A stretch of DNA of 64,000 bases. Origin: Massilia sp. Root418. GTDB taxonomy: Bacteria > Pseudomonadota > Gammaproteobacteria > Burkholderiales > Burkholderiaceae_D. This document shows positions 6,808 through 16,100 of the stretch, piece after piece (within the stretch, counting starts at the first letter, position 1; each line of letters begins with the position of its first letter). The stretch lies in assembly GCF_001425265.1 (NCBI RefSeq), contig NZ_LMEC01000001.1, positions 124,281-188,280 of the forward strand, written 5' to 3'. The position numbers and the translations under genes are program-made. A model generated the notes under the pieces. It was not told the DNA's origin. It worked only from the letters and a program-made list of their open reading frames with translations, and ran no database searches.

Positions 6808-8046
6808 TCAGTACATGGGCTCACCCCGTTCCAGCGCTTCCTTGAAGGCCTGCCAGTCCTGCCGCACTTTGGCGGCGTAGCTGTCGGCAAAGCGGGTCAG
6901 CTCGGCGATAAAGCCGCTGCGGCTGGTGACGGCGTCGCTCACCGCCTTGCCGATGCCGACGTTGACCAGCTGCGCGCCGTGGTCCCGATCGGCCCACGCA
7001 TGGGCGGACGCGAGCGCCATGCCGAGGATGGCCGCAGCCTTGTTGAGCTCCGCAGCGCTGGCAATGCCGTCGTACTTGAAGTCCTTGTCCGTGGGCGCTT
7101 TTTCGTGCACGTGGAAAGGCATGCCGGCGATGGTGGCGTAGCCGGTCAACACGTCGGCGTCATGCTGCATGGCGCGCTGGGCGCGGGCGATGCGCTGGCC
7201 TTCGTGGCCGCCATAGGACGCGGACGGCAGCGCGCCGGGATTGGCAACCTCCACTGCGCTCGGAACCGCCTGCTTCAGTTCGAGCACCACCTTGCCGTCG
7301 TCCGTGCCGTGCAGCAGCGCGTAGTAGCGCAGCTTGCCCAGGCTACCCATGCCCGCGCCCAGGCGCTGGCGCACGTCCAGCACCTGGTAATAAGCGACCG
7401 CCTTGCGGTGGGCGGGGGCGATGCGGCTCACGTAGTCCGGCATGGCTGCGGTCACCGCGTCGCGGACGGCGTCCGCCACCGGCCGCGTGTCCGGACCTTT
7501 GAACTTGGCCAGGAACTCCTTGCGGTCCGCCTTGGCGGCCTTCTTGATGGCTTTTTGCACCAGGCCGCTGGTGTTGTCGGCCGTGAGGCGGAATGCCGGC
7601 CCGTCGCCGCCGGCTTCGAATCCGGCCAGGCAGTCGAGATAGCCGGTGGCCATGGCGGCGATGGCGGGGCGGCGTTCCGCCGGTTCGATATCGCTGGCGT
7701 AGCTGGCGAGCAGCAGGCTCGCCGCCAGGCGCTGCACGTCCCACAGGTACTGGCCGACGTAGGCTTCGTCGAAATCGCTGAGGGCGAAGACTTCGGCCCC
7801 CGCGGCATCGCGCATGGCCCCGAAATTTGCCAGGTGTACGTCCCCGGCCAGCCAGCAGCGTCCGGTCTGCGCATTGGTGTACGGCGAGGGCGGCAGGGCC
7901 GCCATATCGGCGTAGTACAGGTGCGCGGTGGCGCGGAAGAAGGGGAAGACGTCTTCCTTCATCCGGGCGATCTTGGTCACCAGGTCGGTGCTGTTGGTTT
8001 CCCGGAACTGCCGGTTGTGCTCCAGAATCTGCCGGGCGACCGTCAT
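6808..8046 (-). CDS. DUF2252 family protein
   Basis: A 412-residue cytoplasmic protein of the DUF2252 family, often described as having a kinase/phosphotransferase-like fold but without known function. The family's best landmarks are present: WLAGDVHLANFG (about residues 65-76), FALSDFDEAYVGQYLWDVQRLAAS (starting about residue 87), a Lys-rich helix, RLGAGMGSLGKLRYYALL, and the C-terminal LNKAAAILGMALASAHAW. The start lies 1 bp after the stop of the upstream membrane-protein gene (TGAGATG), so the two are likely translated together. The GDxH...DFD arrangement resembles the catalytic and metal-binding loops of kinase-like folds; that is inference. Confidence 0.85.
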   Translation of the reverse strand: MTVARQILEHNRQFRETNSTDLVTKIARMKEDVFPFFRATAHLYYADMAALPPSPYTNAQTGRCWLAGDVHLANFGAMRDAAGAEVFALSDFDEAYVGQYLWDVQRLAASLLLASYASDIEPAERRPAIAAMATGYLDCLAGFEAGGDGPAFRLTADNTSGLVQKAIKKAAKADRKEFLAKFKGPDTRPVADAVRDAVTAAMPDYVSRIAPAHRKAVAYYQVLDVRQRLGAGMGSLGKLRYYALLHGTDDGKVVLELKQAVPSAVEVANPGALPSASYGGHEGQRIARAQRAMQHDADVLTGYATIAGMPFHVHEKAPTDKDFKYDGIASAAELNKAAAILGMALASAHAWADRDHGAQLVNVGIGKAVSDAVTSRSGFIAELTRFADSYAAKVRQDWQAFKEALERGEPMY

Positions 8047-8047
8047 C

Positions 8048-8410
8048 TCAATCCGGCATCGGGCGGTTGTCGTTCAAGTCCTTGATGCCGCGCACCAGGC
8101 GGTAGGCGGACCACAGCCATGCCACGACCCAGATCGGCACGGCGACCACCAGGCCGATGAAGGTTGCCGCGAAGATGATCCCGACCACGAACCACACCAG
8201 ATACCACCAGAAGGTGCGGATCTGCCAGCTGTGGTGGCTGTAGACGAAAGTGCCTTCCGTGGAGGGGCGCTGTACGTAATTGATGATGAGCACTAACAGC
8301 GACAGGGTGCCCATGGAGAACACGAAAGCCACGCCGTGCAGCAGGTAGAGCCACCAGGCGGTGTTCTTGGCCGATTCCAGCCGGGTATCCAAAGCGATTT
8401 CGCTTGCCAT
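8048..8410 (-). CDS. Small membrane protein, DUF4870-like
   Basis: A 120-residue inner-membrane protein with three to four hydrophobic helices: about residues 19-45, 68-83 and 84-103, the last two nearly continuous (FWWYLVWFVVGIIFAATFIG and on). It ends in a short polar cytoplasmic tail with RLVRGIKDLNDNRPMPD, typical of DUF4870-type proteins. The family has no established biochemical role. It is the first gene of a two-gene minus-strand operon with the DUF2252 gene 1 bp downstream. The start is preceded by a purine-rich stretch (AAGGAGCAAGC on the minus strand). Confidence 0.8.
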   Translation of the reverse strand: MASEIALDTRLESAKNTAWWLYLLHGVAFVFSMGTLSLLVLIINYVQRPSTEGTFVYSHHSWQIRTFWWYLVWFVVGIIFAATFIGLVVAVPIWVVAWLWSAYRLVRGIKDLNDNRPMPD

Positions 8411-8486
8411 GCTTGCTCCTTGCTAAGTTGATATGACAGTGTAGCGAATCTTTGACGCTTTGGGCACTCCTGTTAAAGTGCGCGGC

Positions 8487-9410
8487 ATGGCTATCAATAA
8501 TCTCCTGCGCAAACTGGACCTGACCACCTTGCAGCTGTTCCTGGCGGTGCAGGAGGAGGGCACGCTCACGCGCGCCGCCGAACGCGAGGCGATCGCGGTA
8601 TCGGCGGCCAGCAAGCGGCTGGTGGACCTGGAGCAGGCCATCGGCGTGGCGCTGTTCGCCCGCAAGGCGCGCGGCATGGAACTGACCCCGGCCGGCCATA
8701 CCCTGCTGACCCATGCGCGCCGCATGCTGCTGAGCGTGGAGAAGATCGGCGTGGAGCTTGCCGAGCATGCCCAGGGGGTGCGCGGCTATGTGCGCATGGT
8801 GGCCAACCTGTCGGCCATCGTGGAATTCCTGCCGGAGGACTTGCGGGCCTTCCTGCAGCTGCACGGACAGGTGAAGCTGGACCTGGAGGAGCGGCCCAGC
8901 GAAGGCGTGGTGCGCGGCGTGGAGGATAGCTGGGCCGACATCGGCATCTGTTCCGGCGACGTGGACACGCGCGCGCTGCACGCGCAGCTGTACCGGCGCG
9001 ACCGGCTGGTGCTGGTGATGCGTGCCGACCATGCGCTGGCGCAGCGCGGCCGGGTAGCCTTCGCCGATACGCTGGCGTGCGACCACGTGGGCCTGCACGT
9101 GAACAGCTCCATCAACTCGCGCATGCACCTGGCAGCGCGCGAGGCGGGGCGTGCGCTGCAGGTGCGCATCCAGGTGCCGGGCTTCGACGCGGTATGCCGC
9201 ATGGCGCAGGTGGGCATGGGGCTCGGCGTGATCCCGTTCGAGGTGTTCCAGGCCATCGGCCGCCCGCTCGGGCTGGTGGCCGTGGAGCTGGCGGACGAGT
9301 GGGCGCCGCGCGAACTGAAGATTATCGTGCGCGATCCCTTGTCGCTGTCGCCGGTGACGCAGGCGCTGTTCGACCACCTGCGCGGCGCGGAGGCGCGCGC
9401 CGCCGGCTAA
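8487..9410 (+). CDS. LysR-family transcriptional regulator
   Basis: A 307-residue LysR regulator. Residues 7-66 form the N-terminal winged helix-turn-helix (LRKLDLTTLQLFLAVQEEGT, TRAAEREAIAVSAASKRLVD, ALFARKARGMELTPAG), and the rest is a periplasmic-binding-protein-like effector domain (residues about 93-300). Start 8487 chosen because it gives the standard LTTR N-terminus; upstream in-frame codons give no better site. Unlike most LTTRs it is co-directional with its probable targets: a CoA-transferase, a lyase and a transporter gene begin 111 bp downstream. That gap holds a perfect T-N11-A dyad and a promoter, so it most likely controls them in response to a small acid or CoA-ester substrate. 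Confidence 0.9.
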   Translation: MAINNLLRKLDLTTLQLFLAVQEEGTLTRAAEREAIAVSAASKRLVDLEQAIGVALFARKARGMELTPAGHTLLTHARRMLLSVEKIGVELAEHAQGVRGYVRMVANLSAIVEFLPEDLRAFLQLHGQVKLDLEERPSEGVVRGVEDSWADIGICSGDVDTRALHAQLYRRDRLVLVMRADHALAQRGRVAFADTLACDHVGLHVNSSINSRMHLAAREAGRALQVRIQVPGFDAVCRMAQVGMGLGVIPFEVFQAIGRPLGLVAVELADEWAPRELKIIVRDPLSLSPVTQALFDHLRGAEARAAG

Positions 9411-9425
9411 GGCTCTCCCCTCTGA

Positions 9426-9446
9426 GCGTTCGCGTTTCGCGAACGC
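9426..9446. promoter_or_regulatory. Perfect dyad with LysR-type T-N11-A core
   Basis: A perfect 9-bp inverted repeat, GCGTTCGCG / CGCGAACGC, around TTT. It contains T(9430)-N11-A(9442), the LTTR recognition pattern. Its centre (9436) lies about 64 bp before the start site predicted from the promoter at 9464-9493, the classical LTTR position. As RNA it could also fold into a hairpin ending the lysR transcript, but no U-run follows. Confidence 0.6.
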
Positions 9447-9463
9447 AGCTTGCATTCTTACGG

Positions 9464-9493
9464 TTGGACGCTGCCGCCGCCGTTCTCTATCCT
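9464..9493 (+). promoter_or_regulatory. Candidate sigma-70 promoter for the CoA-transferase operon
   Basis: TTGGAC (9464-9469), an 18-bp spacer and TATCCT (9488-9493) match the sigma-70 pattern. The start site would be near 9500, giving a leader of about 22 nt that contains AGGAGGAG (9508-9515) before the ATG at 9522. Confidence 0.5.
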
Positions 9494-9521
9494 GACCTTC
9501 ATTCATCAGGAGGAGACAAAT

Positions 9522-10715
9522 ATGAGTGGACCACTCACAGGCATCAAGGTGATCGAGATCGGCACCCTGATCGCCGCGCCGTTCGCGGCGCGCATGATGG
9601 CCGAATTCGGCGCCGAGGTGATTAAGATCGAGGCGCCGGGGGACGGCGATCCTATCCGCAAATGGCGCAAGCTGCATGAGGGCACGTCGCTCTGGTGGTA
9701 TCTGCAGTCGCGCAACAAGAAATCCATCTCCATCAACCTCAAGTCGGAAGAGGGCATCGCCATCGTCAAGCGCCTGGCCGCCGGGGCGGACGTGCTGATC
9801 GAGAACCTCAAGCCGGGCGCGCTGGAGAAGCTGGGCCTGGGCTGGGATGTACTGCATGCGCTCAATCCCGGGTTGACCATGGTACGCATCTCGGGCTACG
9901 GCCAGACCGGCCCGTACAAGGACAGGCCGGGCTTCGGCGCCATCGGCGAAGCCATGGGCGGCATCCGCTACACCACCGGCGAAGCGGATGGCGTGCCGGC
10001 CCGCGCGGGCGTGAGCCTGGGTGATTCGCTGGCCTCGCTGCACGCGGTGATGGGCGCGCTGATGTCCGTGCTGCGCGTGAAGACCGGGCAGGGCGAGGGG
10101 CAGGTGGTGGACGTGTCGCTGGTGGAGAGCGTGTTCAATCTGATGGAAAGCCTGGTGCCCGAGTATGACCTGCTGGGCCACGTGCGCGAGCGCAGCGGCG
10201 GCGCCTTGCCCGGCATCGCGCCTTCCAACACCTACCCGACGCGCGACGGCGCCTACGTGGTCATCGCCGGCAACAGCAATCCCATTTTCAAGCGCCTGAT
10301 GCAGGTGATCGGCCGGCCCGACCTGGCCGGCGATCCGGCCTTCGCGCACAACGACGGGCGCGCCGCGCAATCGGCGCTGCTGGACGCGGCCATCGCGGGC
10401 TGGACCTCGGCCAACAACATCGCCGACGTGCTGGCGGCGCTGGAGGAAACCGGCGTTCCCGCCGGCCGCATCTACTCGGCGGCGGACATCGTGGCGGACC
10501 CGCACTACCGGGCGCGCGGCATGATCCTGAACGCGGAACTGCCCGGCGGCACGCGGGTGAAGATGCCGGGCATCGTGCCCAAGCTGTCGGACACGCCGGG
10601 CGAAGTGCGCTGGCAAGGCCCGGCGCTGGGCGAGCACACGGCGGCCGTGCTGGCGGAACTGGGCATGGCGGCGGCGGACATCCAACGCATGAAGGACGAG
10701 GGGGTGGTGCAATGA
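9522..10715 (+). CDS. CaiB/BaiF-family CoA-transferase (class III)
   Basis: A 397-residue class III CoA-transferase, the family of formyl-CoA, succinyl-CoA:dicarboxylate and itaconate CoA-transferases. Seen: the N-terminal ITGIKVIEIGTLIAAPFAAR-like Rossmann start (here GIKVIEIGTLIAAPFAARMM), IKIEAPGDGDPIR, LIENLKPGALEKLG, SGYGQTGPYKDRPGF, and the catalytic aspartate in VSLGDSLAS (Asp168). AGGAGGAG lies 6 bp before the ATG. It overlaps the next gene, an HMG-CoA-lyase-like enzyme, by ATGA. The context suggests it activates a carboxylic acid by moving CoA from a donor such as succinyl-CoA so the lyase can cleave it. The exact acid is not shown by sequence. Confidence 0.88.
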   Translation: MSGPLTGIKVIEIGTLIAAPFAARMMAEFGAEVIKIEAPGDGDPIRKWRKLHEGTSLWWYLQSRNKKSISINLKSEEGIAIVKRLAAGADVLIENLKPGALEKLGLGWDVLHALNPGLTMVRISGYGQTGPYKDRPGFGAIGEAMGGIRYTTGEADGVPARAGVSLGDSLASLHAVMGALMSVLRVKTGQGEGQVVDVSLVESVFNLMESLVPEYDLLGHVRERSGGALPGIAPSNTYPTRDGAYVVIAGNSNPIFKRLMQVIGRPDLAGDPAFAHNDGRAAQSALLDAAIAGWTSANNIADVLAALEETGVPAGRIYSAADIVADPHYRARGMILNAELPGGTRVKMPGIVPKLSDTPGEVRWQGPALGEHTAAVLAELGMAAADIQRMKDEGVVQ

Positions 10716-11650
10716 AGGGCGAATACATGGTGATCCAGGAAGTGTCCCCGCGCGACGGCTTGCAGATCGAGCCGGCCTGGGTGCCGACGCAGGACAAGGT
10801 AGCGCTGATCGACGCGCTGTCCGAGGCGGGCTTCACGCGCATCGAGGCGGGCTCCTTCGTGTCGCCCAAGGCCATACCCGCGCTGCGCGACGGCGACGAG
10901 GTGTTCCGGCGCATGCGGCGCCAGCCCGGCGTGATCTACGCGGCGCTGGTGCCCAACCTGAAGGGCGCGCAGCGCGCCATCCTGGTCGGCGCCGATGAGC
11001 TCAACCTGGTGATGTCCGCCAGCCAGGCGCACAACCGGGCCAATATGCGCATGGATTGCGAACAGTCGCTGGCGGGCTTCGCCGAAATCTGCGCCCACGC
11101 GCGCGACAGCGGCGTGCTGCTGAACGGTACGGTGGCCACCGCGTTCGGCTGTCCTTTCGAGGGCGCAGTAGCAGAGGACCGCGTGCTGGCGCTGGTGGAC
11201 CAGTACCTTGAGCTGGGCATCGCCGGCATCACCCTGGCCGACACCACGGGCATGGCGCAGCCGCGCCAGGTGGCCCGGCTGGTGCGCCGCGTGCGCGCGC
11301 GGCTGCCAACGTCCGTGCTGACGCTGCACTTCCATAACACGCGCGGCCTGGGCCTGGTCAACGTGCTGGCGGCCTATGAGGCGGGCGCGCTGCGCTTCGA
11401 CGCCGCCTTGGGCGGCCTGGGCGGCTGCCCGTTCGCGCCCGGCGCGTCGGGCAATATCTGCACCGAAGACCTGGTCAATATGTGCGCCGAGATGGGCATT
11501 GCCACCGGCATCGACTTGCCCCGGCTGATTGCCCTGTCGCGCGGCCTGCCGGCCTTGCTGGGGCACGGCGTGCCGGGCCAGGTGGCCAAGGCGGGCCGCA
11601 ACTGCGACCTGCATCCGCTGCCGGAAGCCCTGGCGCGCCAGGCAGCCTAA
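10712..11650 (+). CDS. Hydroxymethylglutaryl-CoA lyase-like enzyme
   Basis: A 312-residue TIM-barrel enzyme of the HMGL branch of the DRE metallolyase family. HMG-CoA lyase cleaves 3-hydroxy-3-methylglutaryl-CoA to acetoacetate and acetyl-CoA. Seen: the N-terminal catalytic VSPRDGLQIE (about residues 11-20), GSFVSPKAIPALRDGDEV, ELNLVMSASQAHNRANM, the metal-binding HFHNTRG, and the flexible cysteine loop GGLGGCPFAPGASGNICTED (Cys near residue 238). All core motifs are intact. It starts inside the CoA-transferase stop codon (ATGA), so production of the two should be coupled. A paralogous substrate, such as another 3-hydroxy-3-methyl acyl-CoA or citramalyl-CoA, is possible. Confidence 0.88.
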   Translation: MKGEYMVIQEVSPRDGLQIEPAWVPTQDKVALIDALSEAGFTRIEAGSFVSPKAIPALRDGDEVFRRMRRQPGVIYAALVPNLKGAQRAILVGADELNLVMSASQAHNRANMRMDCEQSLAGFAEICAHARDSGVLLNGTVATAFGCPFEGAVAEDRVLALVDQYLELGIAGITLADTTGMAQPRQVARLVRRVRARLPTSVLTLHFHNTRGLGLVNVLAAYEAGALRFDAALGGLGGCPFAPGASGNICTEDLVNMCAEMGIATGIDLPRLIALSRGLPALLGHGVPGQVAKAGRNCDLHPLPEALARQAA

Positions 11651-11713
11651 CCCTTTCCCCCAGCCCCGAAATCAATGACCGGCCCCTGCGAGGCGGCCGG
11701 CAAGGAGACCCGC

Positions 11714-13048
11714 ATGTCCAATCGCATTGCCAATCAATCTGCAATGGCCGCTGCCCAGGCGGCCGCCAGCGCCAATCCCGGTGTGGACGCCGTCGTGCGC
11801 AAGGTGGCGTGGCGCATCATGCCGCTGATTATGATCTGCTACCTGTTCGCCTTTTTCGACCGCATCAACATCAGCTTCGCGAAGTTCCAGCTGCAGGGCG
11901 ACCTGGGGCTGAGCGATACTGCCTACGGCCTGGGCGCCAGCCTGTTCGTGGTGGGCTACGTGCTGTTTGAAGTGCCCAGCAATATGTTCCTGTACAAGGT
12001 AGGCGCGCGGCGCTGGATCGCGCGCATCATGATCTCCTGGGGCCTGGCGACGGCAGCCATGGTCTTCGTCCGCAGCGACTGGCAGTTCTACGCGCTGCGC
12101 TTCCTGATCGGCGCCATGGAGGCCGGCTTCGCGCCCGGCGTGCTGTACTACCTCACGCTGTGGTTTCCGGCCGCGTTCCGGGGCCGCATCACCTCGCTGC
12201 TGTTCCTGGCCTCCGCCTTGGCAGGGCTGATCGGCGCCCCGGTCTCCGGGCAGATCCTGGCGCACATGGAAGGCATGGCGGGCATGCGCGGCTGGCACTG
12301 GCTGTTCCTGCTGGGCGGCGTGCCGTGCGTGGCGCTGGGCCTGGTGGTGCTGAACCAGCTCAAGGACCGCATCGAGGACGCGCAGTGGCTGACGCGCGAC
12401 GAACAGGCGCTGCTGCGCGGCAGCGTGGCGCAAACGTCGCCCAGGGACGGCGGCCACTCGCTGCTGGGCGCCATCAGGACGCCGGGCTTCCTCACACTCG
12501 GCCTGGTCTATTTCCTGATCCAGATCGCTTCCTACGGCCTGAATTTCTGGGCCCCGCACCTGATCCGCAGTGCGGGTACGCAAAACCCCGCCATCATCGG
12601 CTGGCTGACGGCGGTGCCGTATGTGTGCGGCGCCGTCACCATGGTGCTGGTGGGCCGCATGTCGGACGCCAGCGGCGAGCGCCGCAAATTCGTGGCGGGC
12701 TTGCTGGTGCTGGCGGCGCTGGGCTTCGTCAGCGCCGGCTGGTTCGACAAGAACACCGCGCTGCTGATCGTGGCCCTGGGCGTGATGGGCGCCGGCGTGG
12801 TGGCGGCCATCCCGGCCTTCTGGGCGCTGCCGCCGAAACTGGTGACCGGCGCGGGCGCCGCCGGCGGCATTGCCCTGATCAATACGCTGGGGCAACTTGG
12901 CGGCATCGTCAGCCCGGTGATGGTGGGGCGCATCAAGGACCTCAGCGGCAGCACCACCCCGGCGCTGTACGCGATCGCGGGCCTGACGCTGCTGTGCGCG
13001 CTCATCGTGATGATTGGATTGCCGCAGGCGCTGCGCAATAAGGAGTAA
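11714..13048 (+). CDS. MFS transporter, anion:cation symporter type
   Basis: A 444-residue major-facilitator transporter of the ACS (phthalate/tartrate/glucarate permease) type, with 12 predicted membrane helices. Landmarks: the first helix IMPLIMICYLFAFFDRINIS, with the family-typical FxDRxNI, GASLFVVGYVLFEVPSNMFL in helix 2, and GAMEAGFAPGVLYYLTLWFP in helix 4-5. Start 11714 chosen because AAGGAGA lies just before it; the upstream 13 codons lack a site. It lies 63 bp after the lyase and closes a regulator-activation-cleavage-uptake set. It probably imports the organic acid that the CoA-transferase activates, using the proton gradient. Confidence 0.88.
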   Translation: MSNRIANQSAMAAAQAAASANPGVDAVVRKVAWRIMPLIMICYLFAFFDRINISFAKFQLQGDLGLSDTAYGLGASLFVVGYVLFEVPSNMFLYKVGARRWIARIMISWGLATAAMVFVRSDWQFYALRFLIGAMEAGFAPGVLYYLTLWFPAAFRGRITSLLFLASALAGLIGAPVSGQILAHMEGMAGMRGWHWLFLLGGVPCVALGLVVLNQLKDRIEDAQWLTRDEQALLRGSVAQTSPRDGGHSLLGAIRTPGFLTLGLVYFLIQIASYGLNFWAPHLIRSAGTQNPAIIGWLTAVPYVCGAVTMVLVGRMSDASGERRKFVAGLLVLAALGFVSAGWFDKNTALLIVALGVMGAGVVAAIPAFWALPPKLVTGAGAAGGIALINTLGQLGGIVSPVMVGRIKDLSGSTTPALYAIAGLTLLCALIVMIGLPQALRNKE

Positions 13049-13091
13049 GCGCGCCCGTCGGCAGGAAACAGTCAAATTGTTGACGAATTCT

Positions 13092-13136
13092 GTGAAATGT
13101 TTGCGCCTATTATTGATCGCACAAGGCGCATTTCAC
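13092..13136 (+). promoter_or_regulatory. Long imperfect inverted repeat ahead of the TonB-dependent receptor gene
   Basis: GTGAAAT and GCGCCT (13092-13098 and 13103-13108) pair with AGGCGCATTTCAC (13124-13136); a 4-nt GTTT bulge interrupts the left arm and a 15-nt loop separates the arms. A TTGACG at 13080-13085 could be a -35 box, and TATTAT (13108-13113) lies inside the loop but 22 bp away. The structure may be an operator over the promoter or a leader RNA hairpin 40 nt upstream of the start codon. Confidence 0.45.
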
Positions 13137-13175
13137 CTTGCTAGCTCACCACAAAAAATATTAGGGGACCTACGC

Positions 13176-16100
13176 ATGCCATTAGTCAACAACTCCTGTC
13201 ACTCCGTCCAGCCCACAGCCTGCGCCGCCGCCGTCGCGGGCGCGCTGGCCTCATTTGCCGCACTGGCCATGGCGGCTTCGCCGGCCGCCCGGGCGCAGGA
13301 CGCCCCGGCGGCCGGCACCAGCGTGGTGGTGGTATCGGGCACCCGCCAGTCGGTGGCCAGCGCCATCGACCGCAAGAAGAACGCCAGCACGGTGGTCGAC
13401 TCCATCGTCGCGGAAGATATCGGCGAATTCCCGGACAAGAACGTGGGCGAGGCGCTGTCGCGCGTGACCGGCGTGCAGCTCTCGCGCGATTTCGGCGAAG
13501 GCTCGCAGGTCAACATCCGTGGCGTGGAGGCCAACCTGAACCGCATCGAGATCAACGGGCTGTCGGTACTGAGCACCAACGGCACCGCCGGCCGGGGGGC
13601 GGAACTGCGCGAGCTGCCGGCGGAGCTGATCAAGTCCATTGACGTGTTCAAGGGCGTGACCGCCGACCAGACCGAGGGCGGCATCGGCGGCACCGTCAGC
13701 ATCAAGACCAATATGCCGCTGGACTTCAAGACCCGCGCGCTGGTGCTGAAGCTGGAAGGGGAGCACAGCACCAACCGCGGCGGCGCGCAGCCGCGCGGCA
13801 GCCTGCTGTTCGCCGACAAATTCCTCGACGGCCGCCTTGGGCTGATGGCCAACCTGGTGTACGACAAGGTCTACACCCAGAACGACTACGTCCGCAACAG
13901 CAACTGGCGCTACTTCCGGGACTGGGACCAGTCGCCGGAGAAGACCAACGCCAGCCTGAATCCGCGCGCCGCCGCAGTCGGTTCCAAGGACGGCTGTGCC
14001 GCCCTGAGCGGCGCAGACAAGACTGCCTGCGACAGCCAGTGGTTCGACTATTCGCCCGGCGTGCCGCGCTACGGCATCTGGACCCGCGACCACGAGCGCT
14101 CCAGCGCCGAACTGACCGCGCAGTACAAGGTGAGCAATGCGCTGAACGTGTGGGCGCGCTACAACAAGAACGACCAGAAGCAGCAGCTCAACGACCGCAA
14201 CTACGTTACCGATTTCGGCGCCGTGAAGCGCTTCTCCACGTCCGGCGTGGCGCCGGTGTACGGCGCCAACGGCGCGCCATTGAGCACGCCGGCCGCGTCC
14301 TGCGCCGAGCCGCCGACCGGCGTCACGCCGCCGGGCATGTCCTTCACCAACCACGTGATGACGTCCTTCAGCGCGGGCAACTGCATCAACGTGCCGGGCG
14401 AGGGCGCTTCCTACAACTTCAACACGGCCGCGCGCGACTTCGCGCTCAATATCAATTCCGACTACCGCTCCGGAGGCTTCAACTACAAGAGCGGCGCCTG
14501 GTCGGCCGAAGGCCTGGTGGCCAAGACCAAGTCCTTCTATGAACTGCACACCAATAACATCGTGCTGGACGCAAACATCCCCGGCCTGCAGGTGAAATTC
14601 GACGAGCAGGGCTTGCCGAAATTCGTCTTCCCGGCCAACTTCGATCCGAGCAAGAGCAGCAGCTACACGCGCATCCGCTCGCAGTACCAGCCGTCGTTCA
14701 CGGACAATACCGAAGACCAGGCCAAGCTGGACCTGAAATACCGTCCCGACATGCCCTTCCTGACCACGCTGCACTTCGGCGGCCAGGGGCGCAAGTCGAC
14801 CTCCGCGCAGTACCGCTGGACCGGCTACCTGGCCAGCGGCGGCGCCAATCCGGACAGCACGGCCGACGACATCATCGTGCGCAGCCCGGAAGTGGTGCAC
14901 GAGATTATCTTCGATCCGCTCAACACCAGCGGCGTGCTGCGCAGCGGCGGCGCCACCATCCCGGGCGCCGGGCTCACGGCCAACAACACCACGCGCTACG
15001 TGACCGCGCCGCAGATGGCCAACCTGGTGGACGCCATCCGGGTCAACACGCCCGGCAGCTTCCTCAACGGCTACGACGGCTTGAGCGGCTATCCGTCCAG
15101 CTGGATGGCGCCCAGCTTCGCCAACTCCGCCCAGTTCTTCGACCTGAGCCGCTACAACCACGACCTGCTGCGCGAGTCCATCGGCAACGACGGCAAGACC
15201 TACCCGATGCCGCCGCAGTTCGCGGTGGAGGAACGCATCAAGGCCTTTTATGTGCGGGCGGACTTCGAGCATGAACTGTTCGGCGTGGCCTTCGACGGCA
15301 ATATCGGCCTGCGCTACGCGGGCACGGAAACGCAGGCCACCGGCTTGCGCTCCTACCGCGCCTATTCGGCGAACCCGACCACCGGCGCGCGCGTGGAAAC
15401 CGTGCTGGCCAACGAGATCGTCACGGTGAAGAACAAGTACAGCGACACGCTGCCGAGCTTCAACCTGGCGGGCTGGCTGGTGCCCAACACGCTGGTGGCG
15501 CGCCTGGGCTGGGGCAAGGTGATGTCGCGGCCCTTCATCGACCGCCTGACGCCGACCGTCAACTGCATTGCCAACAGCGGCCAGTCGAAATTCGGCGGCG
15601 ACGGCAGCGCCGACGACTGCACCGGCGGCAATGTCAACCTGAAGCCCTTCCGCGCCACCAACAAGGACCTGAGCGTGGAATGGTATCCATCGCGCGATTC
15701 GCAGCTGTCGCTGGCCTTCTTCCGCAAGGATATCGCCAGCTACATCCAGAACGACGTGATCCTGCCCGGCCAGGACGTGTTCGGCGACGGCCGGCTGTGG
15801 GACCTGAAGACCTCCATCAACAGCGAAGGCGCGGTGACCAAGGGCTGGGAGCTGGCCGGCCGCACCGCGCTGACCATGCTGCCGGGGCTGCTCGGCGGCC
15901 TGGGACTGGACGCCAACTACACCCGCATGTCGTTCGCCTACGCGCCCGGCAAGGAGCTGCTCAACCCGCTGGACAACACGGTGCTGCCGTATCCCGGCAT
16001 GTCGCGCAACAGCTACAACGTGGGCATCTGGTACGACCTGGGCCAGTGGAACGCGCGCCTGGCCTACAACTACCGCGACGCCTACTACACCGGTTCGGTG

